Source of the DNA: Neoceratodus forsteri
Lineage: Eukaryota > Chordata > Ceratodontiformes > Ceratodontidae
Assembly (NCBI GenBank): GCA_016271365.2
Contig: JADMNL010000023.1
Coordinates: forward strand, 607,442,001 to 607,506,000
Direction: 5' to 3'
DNA length: 64,000 nucleotides
Under the pieces are notes generated by a model. That model did not search any database and was not told where the DNA came from. It saw only the letters and a program-made list of their open reading frames with translations. Positions 11,045 through 22,900 of the stretch are shown here, piece after piece (the first letter of the stretch is position 1; each line of letters begins with the position of its first letter). Both the position numbers and the translations under genes were made by a program.

Positions 11045-13899
11045 TACCTCTGCTTTATGCTGGAGGGCAACCATTAATCATTTCTAGGTTTTGCTGTTTG
11101 GTTTAACCTCTGCACTGCATGTATTTAGGAGATGCTTCATGATTGTTTCAGCAACCCTCCAGAGAAGGGTTTTATGTCTTCCTGTATCTGGAAGAAAGGC
11201 TAGTAAATGGCCCATCCAGGGAAGTGGTTCAGTACACACTGTACAGAACAAAACAACTGTTTGAGGAACTGGGTGCTATGGTCGGTGCACTGAAATCTGT
11301 ACTAGATCCCTGTCAGCACCTCCAATATATTGGTGCAGTGCTGGATACTGCAGTAGGCAGAGCATTTCTGCCTGCAGAGAAGCAGATGACCTGGATGGCC
11401 AGACTTGGCTGATACACAGGAGTCAACATGTGTCTGCTCGGACAATATTCCATCTCTGTGATTTATGGCTATGGCTACAGTGATATTCCCTTTGCTCACC
11501 TCCATATGTGCATACCACAATTAATTCTTTGGGTACAGTGGAATTAACTGATGGATGAGCTGGAACAGATAATTCTTGTCATGTCCCTCTACACAATACC
11601 ATCTGCACCTGTTGCATGTTGTCCCATTCTTCTCCAAGATGCCAGTGCAGATCCTCACAAGGATGCCTCGGAGTAGGGTTAGGGGTACCCATTGGGTCAT
11701 TTTAGGATCCAGAGGTTATGGACTGACTTGGACTCCAATCCCCACATGTGTCAGTGGCTCAGTAGGTAGCACACTTGCCTCTGAGGCCAGGAGATCACAG
11801 GGCTGTGGGTTCAGTTCCCACATCTGGCACTTGGGTTAATATCCCAGTACTGGCACTGTAGTGCAGCATGAGAGGGTGTGCACTTCTGAGGTGCTGTCTT
11901 TCGGATGAGACATTAAACTGAGGTCCCATCTGCCTGGATTTGGGGTAGTTCAGGTGGATGTTAAAGATCCCATGGCACTTCTTGAAAAGAGTAGGGAATT
12001 TTTATTGAAATAACATCAAGTAACATAGTGTCAAGGAACAAAGCAAACAATCTCAATAAAGACAATAAGAAAAATCAGTGTTAACAGCACACAAAAGAAA
12101 GTTTGTAAACATAACAAGCAATCAAAAGAAAATTAATCATAATGCTAAGAAAAAGAAAAAAAATATTTAAACATTATGAGTTCAAATGTTAGATAAAAAT
12201 AATGACATTTGTGTAAACCAATAATGAATAACTGATATTTAATGAAGCAAGAAAAACCTTTCCACCAATTTGTAACTTTTTAGAGGTATAATGAGCTAAA
12301 TCTGAGGCATGCACTGTTTCCATAGCAGTCTGTATTAGTTTTCCCACTGTTTCGGAAGGCATCCTTCTTTGATAAAGGACCCATTGGCACCTAGCTTGCC
12401 AAAGGTAATATTTTAAAACACAACAAAAGACCACCAATGTATTTGTAGAATAAACAGTTCAAGATTATGAAACTGCCCTAAAACTAAATTTCCATAAGTC
12501 ATTGTAGTTAACCATTTCATATTCCATTACATGAGGCAAGGTGTTTCCAAAGGCCTTTGATATAAGAGCAAAAAAAAAAAAGTGTTCAATAGTTTCTTCC
12601 TCATTTATACAGGCTTCATATGGACAATTCCTTTCAGATTTGGCTTTATACTTTGCATTACCTCGCACATTAATCCTGCCATAAACTGTTAACCATAAAA
12701 ATTCCTACATATGAGATGGGATTCTGGGATTGTTAAGTTGCACTAATATGTCTTTATTATGAGAAGATGGACAGTTTTAAAACTGGGTTCAGTAGGATGT
12801 ATCAAAGACATCACCAGTGTATATAGTTGAGGCCCTGTATTACTATAGATCATCTGCTTCGTTACCTCCACTTGTATAATTTTTTAGCCACGGAAGAAAC
12901 CATTGTGGAACAGAAATACTGCTAATTAGTTTTGGTGGGATAGTTTGTCATTTAGAAATATAGTTTGCTAAATTTATTTTACTTCAATAAGAGTACAATT
13001 CCATTTCTGATGTTAAACAATTTTTGACTGAATGGGCAAACAACAGGGTAAAAAAAACACTACCGGATCTATCATGTCTAGACCGCACTTTTTCTTTTTA
13101 AGATATGTATATTGAAACTTAATAGGATTTAGTCTATTTCTCCACAGAATTTGAAAAACATACTATAGAGACAGGTTTCCAACTGCTGTGGCAGTGGGAA
13201 GATCATAGCCACATATAAAGCAGAGGGATGAGGAATTGCTTCATAATCCTGATCTGCTTAAGCTTATCAAGTCTCCAATGCCTCCATCTCTGTACTTTAG
13301 AATCTACTTTAATAAGTGCCAAATCCCAATTGAAGGAGGAATATTTTAGCCCAAAATAGATAGCCAATAATTTAAGGGCTCAGTGGAGATAGATATCTCA
13401 TTGAGACACAGCGGAGGTGGACAGTTGAGTGCCTATAAAAAGCCCTACGTAGGTTCATAGGTTCATAGAAGTGCAATACGAGCAACGAGGCATATGTAAG
13501 GATGCCCATTAGATGCTGGCCACCCATATGTCCTATGGGTGGAAATCAAATTTTTGTTTCCATATGTTTATCCAATCTTTGCTTAAAGGTATTTAAATTA
13601 TCACTATTAATGACACTTACAGGTAAGTTATTCCACAAACCCACAACTCTCTGTGTGAAAATAGACTCCTTTTAGTGGATATACATTTTTCTCCAATGAG
13701 TTTATAACCATGACTCTAGTTGATTTGATGCTGGAGGCAATAGTAGTCAATTGTGGTTCTTAAATAATCATTTTTAAGGTTTGATATACCAATATTAAGT
13801 CACCCTTATTTGTCTGTATTTTACAGAAAATAGGTTAAGTTTTTAATCTGTCTTCGTAACTATTACTATGTAAAGATGATACTTTTTAATGAATTCGCT

Positions 13900-16000
13900 G
13901 AACACCCTCAGCGAGTTTTAAACCCTTATAGAAGTTAGTGCACAAAATTGAGAGCAGTATTCCAAGTGGGGATGCACTAGACTGGTGTAGAGTGGCATAA
14001 TAACCTTGGAGTCTCTACTTTTGATATTTCTTAAAATAGAGCCAATTATTTTATTACATTTTTAACTTTAATTATATTATTTTTCTAAAGTTAAATTATC
14101 TGAGATTATGACACCCAAATCCTTTTCTTCCAAAATACTTTTAAGATAAACATTGTTTAAGGAATAATAGAAGGGATGTTATTTTTGCCCAAATGTAAGA
14201 TTTTACGTTTGTCAACATTAAAAAACATACCATAAGCCTTTGCCCAGTTTGATAGGTTGTTTAAATGATTTTGTATGGAGCATTTATCATGAAAGGTGCT
14301 TACCAAACTACCCATTTACAGTCATCAACATATTTTGTGACCCATATCTTATCAGTAGTAGGCGGTGTAGATACCATAATATTAAACAGTATCGGACCCA
14401 GGACGGAGCCCTGGGGAACACCACTAGTCACCACACCTGTCACAGACAGGTGACCCTTGACTGATACCTGTTGAGTTCTGTTTTCCAACCATGACTGTAT
14501 CCAGTTTATAATATTAGGTTGCAACTAATTTTGACCAATTCTTGTATTAAGACTTTATGTGATACTTTATCGAAAGCTTTGGAAAAATCCAAAAATATTA
14601 CATCTGCTGGAATACCCAAGTCCAAGGCAGCACTTACTGGTTCAAAAAATGTAGTAGGTTGGTCAAAACTGATCTTTCAGTCACAAAACCGTGTTGAAAG
14701 ATATCTACTATTTTATTTCTTTCTAAATGATCTATAATATGAGCTTTAAGCAATCTTTCCATAATTTTGCCTATGATGGAAGTCAGGCTTATGGGCCGAT
14801 AATTGTTAGGGTCATGTCTGGATCCACCCTTATATATGGGTGTAACTATAGCCTCCTCCAAGCCTGAACAACTTTATCTTCTCTGATTGATGAATTAAAT
14901 AACACAGCTAGAGGACCAGAAATTGAATGACTAATTTTTTGTAAAAATCTGGGTGGAATACCATCAGGACCAGGAGAGCTGTTTGATTTTAAAGATTTAA
15001 TTTGTTTTGCAACCTCCATTTTGTAAAAACAGGAAAACTAGAATTATTTACTAGAAGAGGCGTATTTGCAGCTTCCTTAGTTTCAAAAACTTTTAGAAAT
15101 GTCTCATTTAGAATTGTAGCAGTAGTTGTTTCATCTAAAATAGGTATATCATTGATGTTAAGGGTCCAATTGTATGATTTCTTTCTTTCATGGAACCAAT
15201 ATAATTATAAAATTGTTTTTTGTTGTCTTTAACTTTAGTAACTAAGTTGAATTCAATTTTAGATTTAGATGATTTAATCATGTGTTTTAATTTTTGGCTG
15301 CAATTTTGTATTTTTCAGGAGACTGTTGGAATTAACTTTTTATATTTTCTATATAGTTTTCTTTTTTTTTGTAATTGTTTCTTAATTTTGAGGACCACCA
15401 AAGAGGGACACGTTTATTGTTGCAGTACTTCATTCTATAAGGAACCCAATTTGAGAGATAAATATTGATTTTGTTATTAATTAAATCCCAAATTTGTAAT
15501 AAATTTAGGTTATTTAGTTCTGTCTCCCAATTTCATTTAGATAAAAATCATTTATTTTTTATAGTTTGCTTTATTAAAGTTTTTGATTTTAGTGATGCCA
15601 TTTGTGCTTGGAAAGTCTGCTATGTATTCATAATTGACCATGCAATGATCACTATCACCCAGAGGAGGAAGTATTTTGATATTATCAATTTTCTCATTAA
15701 CATTGGTGAGTACAATGTCAAGGATATTGTTACTATGGGTAGGTTTATTAACTATTTGTTCTAGGTTAGATTCAAGAAAAGTATCCATAAACATCTTTTC
15801 AGTATTTGAAGCTGATGTATAATTGTCCCAGTTGACAGTTGGAAGATTGAAATCACCCATCAGTATATAGGAGTATCAATGTGTACCTCAGATATTTCTT
15901 CTATTAAGCTTTGATTTTCATCATTAGTTAAGCTAGAGATCTATATATTAGCCCAATTACTAGTGGACTATGGGGAGAAAAATTTTGACCCATAAGTCTC
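13900..16000 (-). pseudogene. CR1 ORF2: endonuclease/reverse transcriptase, broken
   Basis: Endonuclease C-terminal half (15860-15552): MGDFNLPTVNWDNY, VNKPTHSNNILDIVLT and GDSDHCMV, the three standard blocks including the catalytic Asp/His. RT (14861-14634): IVTPIYKGGSRHDPNNYRPI, SLTSIIGKIMERLL and a QHGF block. RT continued (14524-14300): TSGVPQGSVLGPILFN and KYVDDCKW, with YVDD at 14332-14321 intact. Between 15552 and 14861 the frame is broken repeatedly. It is the least decayed RT active site in the left half of the window, but no continuous ORF remains. Confidence 0.8.
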
Positions 16001-16429
16001 ATTATTACTTGTTTTAGTTTTAATTGTGTTTGCTTTCAAGTGTTCATCAATGTATAATACAACACCTCCTCCCTTTTATTTTCATTTCGGTTTTCGTAAA
16101 ACTTATTATAGCCCTTTATGTCAGTATTCCAGTCTTCATCCTTATACCAAGTTTCAGTAACTCCACAAATTGATATTTTTGTGCTTGAAGGATGTAAATA
16201 AGTTCTTCTTTTGTTGTGTAGACTTCTGCATTAGTTAATATAATATTTATATTTGGTTTAGAAATTACACCAGTAGTGTTCATTTGGGGAATTTACGGTT
16301 GATTATGGATGCAGGGTTTGAAGAATAGTTGAAAATTGAGGTTCAAGAGTTGTATCTAGAACATACAACTCCCCTTGTTGAAGTTTAAACAGCTATTGAT
16401 AGAATGCACTATGCTTTCGCCCAATAGCC

Positions 16430-17668
16430 TACTACCCTCCTGCTGAGATGGAGTCCATCCCAACAATAGAGGTTTGATTTACCATAAAAGTCCTCCCAGT
16501 GAGTTATACATTGTATATCTTGTTTAAGACACCAGCATCTCAACCAATTATTTCTTTTTCTCATTTTACATTGTTGGGAAAGATTTGTTCTTGAATAGGT
16601 ACGATTCAGATAGGACTACTTCACATCCTAAATCCAATAATTTGTTTGTTAATGCAACATAATCTTCTTTTAGTTTTTGAGAAGAACCTTTAGAACATTG
16701 TTGGCTCTTTATGTGAACTATTACCAAAGGTTTAAACCTGAGTTTTGTAAGATGTTGCTGGACATCTCTGTGATGTCAGTAATGCCAGCACCCGAAACTT
16801 GAAAGAGTTCTATTTGTAGTTGTCAGGGTTGCAAATGATTCTATCAATATGTTTGATGATAGAGTCTCCTAGCACTATAACCTGTCTTTTTGCAAACATC
16901 GTCTTGATTTAGGTCCAAGTTGTCACAATTTTCTAGTGAAATCAAGGTTATATCAACTTGGTCATGTTTTTTGGCTCTCTGGTGTCAGTAACATTTTGTA
17001 GATTGCTGGGAAAAAGAGGTGAAGAATTAAACTCTGCATTTGAAAGATTCATATTTGTTATAGTAAATATTGGGTTTTCTATATTTTCAAAATTTTCAGA
17101 AATGGGGACACTTATTGTTTCTGGATCATGGCCTGTATCCGAGATATATGTTAAGGGATCAAAGGAATTGAAAGTAGAAACCGTAAATTGGTCTGCTCTT
17201 CTGCCCTTTTTGGATTTTTGAATTTGTAAAGTGTACCAATCTTCATCTGCATTATCAGATGGATCTTCTTCCCTTGTTCTCTTAACACTAACTTTTTTCT
17301 TTTTTTTGCAGGGGTATTTCAATAGGTTCTTGACAAGTGGTGATAATTTAATTTGCCTTCTGGCATTTTGATAATGGTCTAAGTTTTTTCCTGACGTTTG
17401 GGCATTTTGCCTACCACATGTACTTTGGTGGGTTGGGAAATATCACTAATTTGATTTTTAAATCTACTAGACATTTCCTGTTGGCTGGTCTCTAAAAAGC
17501 TTAACCTATTGTTAAACAATTCCAATTCGCAGTTAAATCAAGGTTAACTTTACATTTAACACAGGTAAAGGGCAAGGTGAAGTTGTTTATCTCAGATATT
17601 AAGTACATATTACAGGATTGACATCTGCAACCAAAGCACTCTTTGTTTATTTGGATAATATCTTCCAT
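16430..17668 (-). pseudogene. CR1 ORF1: Cys-rich finger plus SGNH/GDSL esterase
   Basis: A start at 17668 gives MEDIIQINKECFGCRCQSC, and a further TCVKC pair follows about 20 residues on, forming a four- to six-Cys zinc-binding module. A Lys/Arg-rich stretch (KKKKKVSVKR, about 17300) follows, then VIVLGDSIIKH (GDS codons 16869-16861, the nucleophile block) and, after about 130 residues, WDGLHLSRR (16459-16433; catalytic Asp and His). Blocks I and V of an SGNH esterase are thus both recognisable, in the order and spacing expected for CR1/L2 ORF1. At least two frameshifts and one stop interrupt it. Confidence 0.75.
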
Positions 17669-17931
17669 ATTTTTACATAGTAAGTTTAACTACAAGATGG
17701 TATATTACAGTTTATGAAGGTATTTGACTTCTCAAGCTGTTTGTTGAACAAAACACAGTAAAGCTTAAAACAAGCTACAATAGAGTATAGGAATAGTATT
17801 GATTGGAAAACACAAAGTCACCTTCCACCTTCCTCCACCTACGGACGCTGACAGGCGCCACTGGCCTCTGCCCGCGCGCCCACTCCACGCCGACTCGCCT
17901 GCTGGAGCCGACAGTTATGTAGCGCTATCGC

Positions 17932-18422
17932 ACTGATGTCACCAGTTGCTATAGTGATCAAAGGAGACAACAAAGCAAAACAGTGGGGCCGGGCAATGTA
18001 AATAGTCTACCTTTATAAAGGCGAGTTAGCCACCACCAAAAGCAGCTGCAAAGGGCTGCCTTTTGCTAATTGAGGAGCAATGCCTGCCCAGTTTTCCAAG
18101 CCCTCTAAAAAGGGGTTTGAAAATGCTACACTGATTTCCTGTCAAAAAGTCCTTGAATTTAAACAGTAGGCAGTACCTGTTAGCAATGCAGAGAGACTAG
18201 GAGATGAGCTAAAGCTCTGAAGCCCACAGTTTTAAAGTCCATTATGCTGATGTCACCAGTTGCTATGGTGATCAAAGGAGACAACAAAGCAAAACAGTGG
18301 GGCCGGCATGTATATAGCTCGCCTTTATAAAGTCGAAGAAGCCAACACCAAAAGCAGCTGCAAGGGCTGCCTTTTGAGCACTGAGGAGCAATGCCTGCCC
18401 AGTTTTCCAAGCCCTCTAATAC
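17932..18422 (-). repeat. Tandem 5' monomers (~315 bp period) of the CR1
   Basis: The segment CTGATGTCACCAGTTGCTAT at 17934 recurs at 18246. About 175 bp align at about 90%, through AGGAGCAATGCCTGCCCAG and CCAAGCCCTCTAA. The unit holds CTTTATAAAG and a TGATGTCA CRE-like site, consistent with a promoter monomer, though function is inferred. Confidence 0.75.
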
Positions 18423-20574
18423 ATTTTAACGTATTCAATTTTGAGTTAGAGAATTTAGCATAAGTAGCCACAGAATCTAAAAAATAGGAATTTGAGTATA
18501 GTATGTGAAAAATACACAAATATTATCAGCATCATAAGCAGATGAAAAGCTATATCTTTTTGTGGGCCTGTAACTCCTTGCCTACTGGGAGGTAGTCAGC
18601 ATACATATTAAGGGTCCAACATAAAAATATACAGGAGAGGGCTAAGGGGCAGCCTTGCCTTACACGTGTTTGTAGAGGATACCAGTTGTAATGTGTCTAA
18701 TAATAGTGTACAACTACCCTTGGTATAGGGATTGAAGCCAATGTAAAAATCGTTTAGGGATGCCATATGCTTCCAAAGTGACAAACAAAAGGGATGATAA
18801 ACCCTATCAAAGGCCCTCATACTGATCGACTGAGAGTATACAACTATGACTATTTTGTGAGCCCACATAGTCAATTAGATCTCTAATAATAAGTAGGGCT
18901 TGCTGAATTTTTCTGCCAGGCAGACCACAGTATTGCCAGGAGGATAACACTGTTATTGCATGGGCTTTAATTCTGTTGTTAAGAATGATGGCAAAGATTT
19001 TGTAATCAATATTCAAAAGTGTAATGGGCCTCCAATTATCAATAGAAAGTTTATCTCCAGATTTGAATAATAAAATCAATAGGCCTTCTGTAAACCATGA
19101 AGGAATTGCAGAAGTGAGAAATAAATTAAACACCTTTTCCAAGCACTGGGCCAAAAGACCAGAGAAGGATTTATAAAATTCATTGGTCAGACCATCCGAC
19201 TCAGGTGATGTACCATTTTTAATGTTTTTATTTGCTTGTTCAATTTCAGATATCGTAATGGTAGTATCAGTTTATTACTAAGATGTGAAGCTATAGGGAC
19301 TGCTACTGAGTTTAAAAAATTTTAATATTAGTTTCTGAGGGGGATGTGAAGGGACATGAGGAACATGAAAGTTTAAATTATAGCATGTATCTCTGGTATT
19401 GATGTTACAATATCACCTGTTGCCATCCTTAAAGAGTCCATAACTATGGAATTTTTACAGGTTCGAAAGGCTTTGCAAGGATCTTCATGGGGAGTTTTTA
19501 ATGCCTCATGTTGTAATAGGCCTTCATAGTTTGAGCCCTATTATATTGGTACTTGAATAAGTCTTTAAGCATGTTAATCTGGTCAGAATAATTGAGTCTA
19601 GAGGTATTGGCTAGTGTATATAAGTTTTGTAATTGTTGTCTGAGTTGTAAATATTTAAAAATTTAATATTGCCCTTAGTTTTTCCTAGTTTTGATAGGAA
19701 ATGTTTAAAATCCAATTTTGAATCCATCTACCAATCATCCAAATTGTCATATAAAAAGAAACAGATAACCTAGCTCCAGAATATTATTCAGATGAAGTTT
19801 AATATCTGGAGTATCCAGAATGGAAGAATGTAGTTTCCATCGTGGCCTAACATTAGGTATGCTAGAACTGGGTGTAAAAAAACAATAATAGCAAATAATC
19901 CGAAAAAGCAGTTACTATAGTCTGAAACTGTACATTAGAGAAGGATTTGGATGAAAATATGTAAGCAATAGTAGAAGTGTAGCTATTTTTTTTGAAGTTG
20001 TATTAGCCTCTAAGGTATGCATAGTATCACAATTCAAAAGATCCGAGTCTCAATCAATTTTTGTAAAGCGTTGGGATCACAGTATATTTTCTTTTCTTTC
20101 AAGAATGGCATAGCAGAAATAGGTTTTAAAGTACAGTTCAAGTCACTGCAACAGAAAATTATAGAGGAAGTAAGAAAATATGGTTTTAAGCTATTAAAAA
20201 GAGCTACCCACTCTGATTTAACCTGTGACCCATAGACATTGATAAACCGACAATGCATATGTTTCACATTCCATCTAATATTAAAGCCCTACCACTGACT
20301 AAATCAATAAGTTTCAGCAATTTGAAATCAAATGAGTTAATAAAATCCCACACCACCTGCAGTTGCAGTTCCAAAAGACCAGTAAGAAGGTCCCCACACC
20401 CATTCCCTTTGAAAAACTCTGCCTGGTCACTAGTGTACATCCACGCTCTCCTGAAGAAAACAGACATCAAATTTGTTATCATGGATGTAGTGAAAGACTA
20501 CAGTCCTTTTCTTATAGTTCAGAAACTATGAACATTCAAGGAACTAATACCGATAGAAGCCATACAGTGAAGTC

Positions 20575-22900
20575 CTAGTTAGACTCAAGACTCTTTTTCC
20601 TCTTTTTGTTTTTTTTTTCCTTTGAAATCACATCTAGTCTGGGAAAGAGTACTATTTTCTGTTTTAGTGGATTGGGAGTCTGAGTCTCCCAAATCCTTCT
20701 CAGTATCCCCCATTGGGTGGGCAGAACAGAAAAAGGGTTCTTCAGCTCAAGGTTTGCCACAGGTGGGCCTTGACTTCCTTTCAAATGTCTGGCTGACCTG
20801 CATACAGGAATAGGAGTAAGGGAGAGGGGTTGGGAGGTGTTTGCAATCACCTCAGTTGAGTCAATATAACAGACAGGAAGGGATGTGTCTGTGGGCAAAA
20901 CTACCAAAGAGGGAGGGGAAGGTGGGTTCAACTACTACTTTATTTTGAGGTTCTAAAAAGAAGGGGATAAGGGAGGAGGAAGATCCTCAGGTGGAGGATT
21001 ATGCAAGGCAACAGACTTTGAAGGTTTAACCAGTTTAGAAGGAGCCAGATTTTGGGCAGTCTGAATAAGGAGATCTGGGCTAAGGCAAGAGGCTTTGTTC
21101 TTAGCAGCCCAAGAACATTCTGAAAAAACATGTCCAGTTTCCCACAGAGGTTGCAGCTTTTAGAGTCACACACTGAAATACAATGTGCCCAATCTCCCAA
21201 ATTGTCACATCTGGGTCTATCAAAAGAACTAGAAAGTGCATTTTAGAGCCATATTTTAGCAAGCTTCGAGCTGTCCTGCATAGAAGCAAACACCCTCTGT
21301 CTCTGCCAAGAAGAAAGAAATTTGGGATCTGCTCAATACCAGCCTCAGATTGTCAGAGTTTGATTTTATACTTCCAACCCTGGTCCAAAAAGCTCCGTAT
21401 CTAAAATAGCTTCAGGTGGGCTCATCACATCGCATTTCTGACTAAGCCAGTAAGTTATGTCTTCCACATGGAGCCCCTCATTTTGGAACATCACAGTGAC
21501 ATATTTTATTAGAGGTTTAGTCAAGGAATGACCAAAAAGGGAGTCCATGTGGAGAGAACTTGACTTGATTATACCTTTCCCAGAACATGTCTAAACCATA
21601 AGCAGTTCTAAACTTATATCAAAATTATCTTCTCCAGATATGTTTATGAATGCAAGTACATCCTTAGGACAAAATGTAAGGAGTCCTTTATCAACAACTT
21701 GCCCACATAATGTCTGTCTTTTGAATTTTGGAAAAAGATCAGAAAGAAGTGGCCTGGTAGTATCCATAGGGGTAGTAGAATTTTCAGTCACATATATGAG
21801 AGTCTTAGTTTTGAAGAATCAGACAGATTAACATCTTCAAATGGCATATCTTGTAAAGGTAACTTCTGACAATCAAATCCTGAATCAGTTCCAATATTCC
21901 TGTCCTGTGTTCACAAGGTAAAGCTCGAAATAGGCATTTTAGGGTGCCATCTGGGAGTTTTGAGTGAAGTTTAACGTGGGGTCCCAGTCTGGTGTGGAAA
22001 TCCAGATTCCTTTCTCAGTTTTTGTCCAACCTGCATCGCTTAAGACTTTCTGGGGGCTACTGTTCTGCAGGAGACCCAGCAGGTAGTTTAGCATCAGGTA
22101 CTTGCATAACATAACCCTGAGAAGTTTCAGGCAAAATGGGGTGAACATGAGACATTCCTAATATAGGAGGGACTGCAGAAAGTGGTTCTGTAGGTACAAC
22201 AGAAGCAGCTTGCGATAGCGTACAAGAATCCCATGAACCTGTTTGTGGGTCCGAATTCGGGCAAAGGAAAACAGTCAGTCCTTCCTGAGATGTGGGAGAG
22301 GTCTGGTAAACTATAACAAGACCTGAGACAGGCGAGGGTTGTGTTGAGAGCTCTGCACGAAAACAAATCCAGTTGTCTTTGATAGAGTTAGGTGTGATGA
22401 GTCTCCAGGAGCCACCTGACATTCAGGCAACACTGTCTGTTCGAGAATGAGCCATAATTAGAGTACCCTAGGTGGTAGAGTCCTCCACTTGCACTGCATT
22501 TACAGGAGAAAATACATAGGTTTCTCCAGCTTTAGGCACGAGTCATCCAGAACTCTGACACTGCCAGCTGGAGAATGGAAACATCAGAATACTGCTCAGT
22601 AGGTTTAGTAGTAAAAGGCTTGAAAGGCTTACCTTGCCCTTCACAGTGCAGCTCAGCTGCCACGTCACTGTGGAATGCTGGCCCAACAACAAGTGAGTCC
22701 AGTGGCTTGACACTAGGTCCAGAACCCTGAAAATGGGTCAAATTTGCAACCAAGTGCTCAGTCACGCAAAAATGCCTCTCCTCTCCAGATTTAGTAGCTC
22801 TTGTAGAGATTTCTCATCCATATCCATAACACACAAAGTCTGTGCCATACTGAGCATTTCAGGTCGATTTAAACCAAAACATTACCTCAGGCAATTTCTC
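20575..22900 (-). pseudogene. Tx1-clade ORF1 with zinc knuckles, broken
   Basis: Degenerate minus-strand frames with Pro/Ser-rich stretches (22057-22422, 20575-20931). A zinc-knuckle zone at about 21090-21230 reads CDNLGDWAHCISVC then SCNLCGKLDMFF, paralogous to the CGKIGHVTMQC...RCDLC block of copy 1 at 1520-1650. Such knuckles bind the element RNA. One Cys of the first knuckle is Leu here and the reading frame is broken. Confidence 0.65.

Larger units (their letters stand above)
13452..18422 (-). mobile_element. CR1-type LINE, near full length (about 5 kb), inserted in Tx1 copy 2
   Basis: On the minus strand: two tandem 5' monomers (18422-17932), a GC-rich CpG-bearing leader (17920-17830), ORF1 (17668 to about 16430), ORF2 (about 16000-13900) and a 3' tail ending in repeated CTATGAACCTATGAACC at 13452-13472. 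Tandem octamer-like 3' tails of this form are typical of CR1. The Tx1 reading frame is interrupted at 18423 and resumes at 13451. Flanks share only a short AGGGCT-like motif, so the target duplication is uncertain. Confidence 0.85.
12030..20700 (-). pseudogene. Tx1-clade ORF2: APE endonuclease and reverse transcriptase, broken
   Basis: Endonuclease part (20034-20480): CRFINVYGSQVKSEW followed by an SDLNCTLKP block (family GDFN). RT part (18600-19154): WFTEGLLILLFKSGDKLSID, NWRPITLLNIDYKI, LPGRKIQQALLIIRDLIDYV, RAFDRVYHPF and ARLPLSPLLYIFMLDP (family RQGCPLSPLLY). These blocks are diagnostic of L1/Tx1-type RT. After the CR1 insertion the C-terminal part (12189-13440) shows RLDKLKQ and a Cys/His block with CPYEACINEEETIEHFFF, the usual CCHC-like end of ORF2. 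A recognisable YxDD box is not seen. Confidence 0.75.

Noticed and set aside
11755..11818. Functional tRNA gene
   Set aside because: A- and B-box-like motifs belong to the SINE head; the cloverleaf is degenerate and runs directly into the V-SINE core.
13452..18422. Target-site duplication for the CR1 inserted in Tx1 copy 2
   Set aside because: Only a short AGGGCT-like similarity is seen at the two junctions, and it overlaps the CR1's own monomer end; not strong enough to claim.
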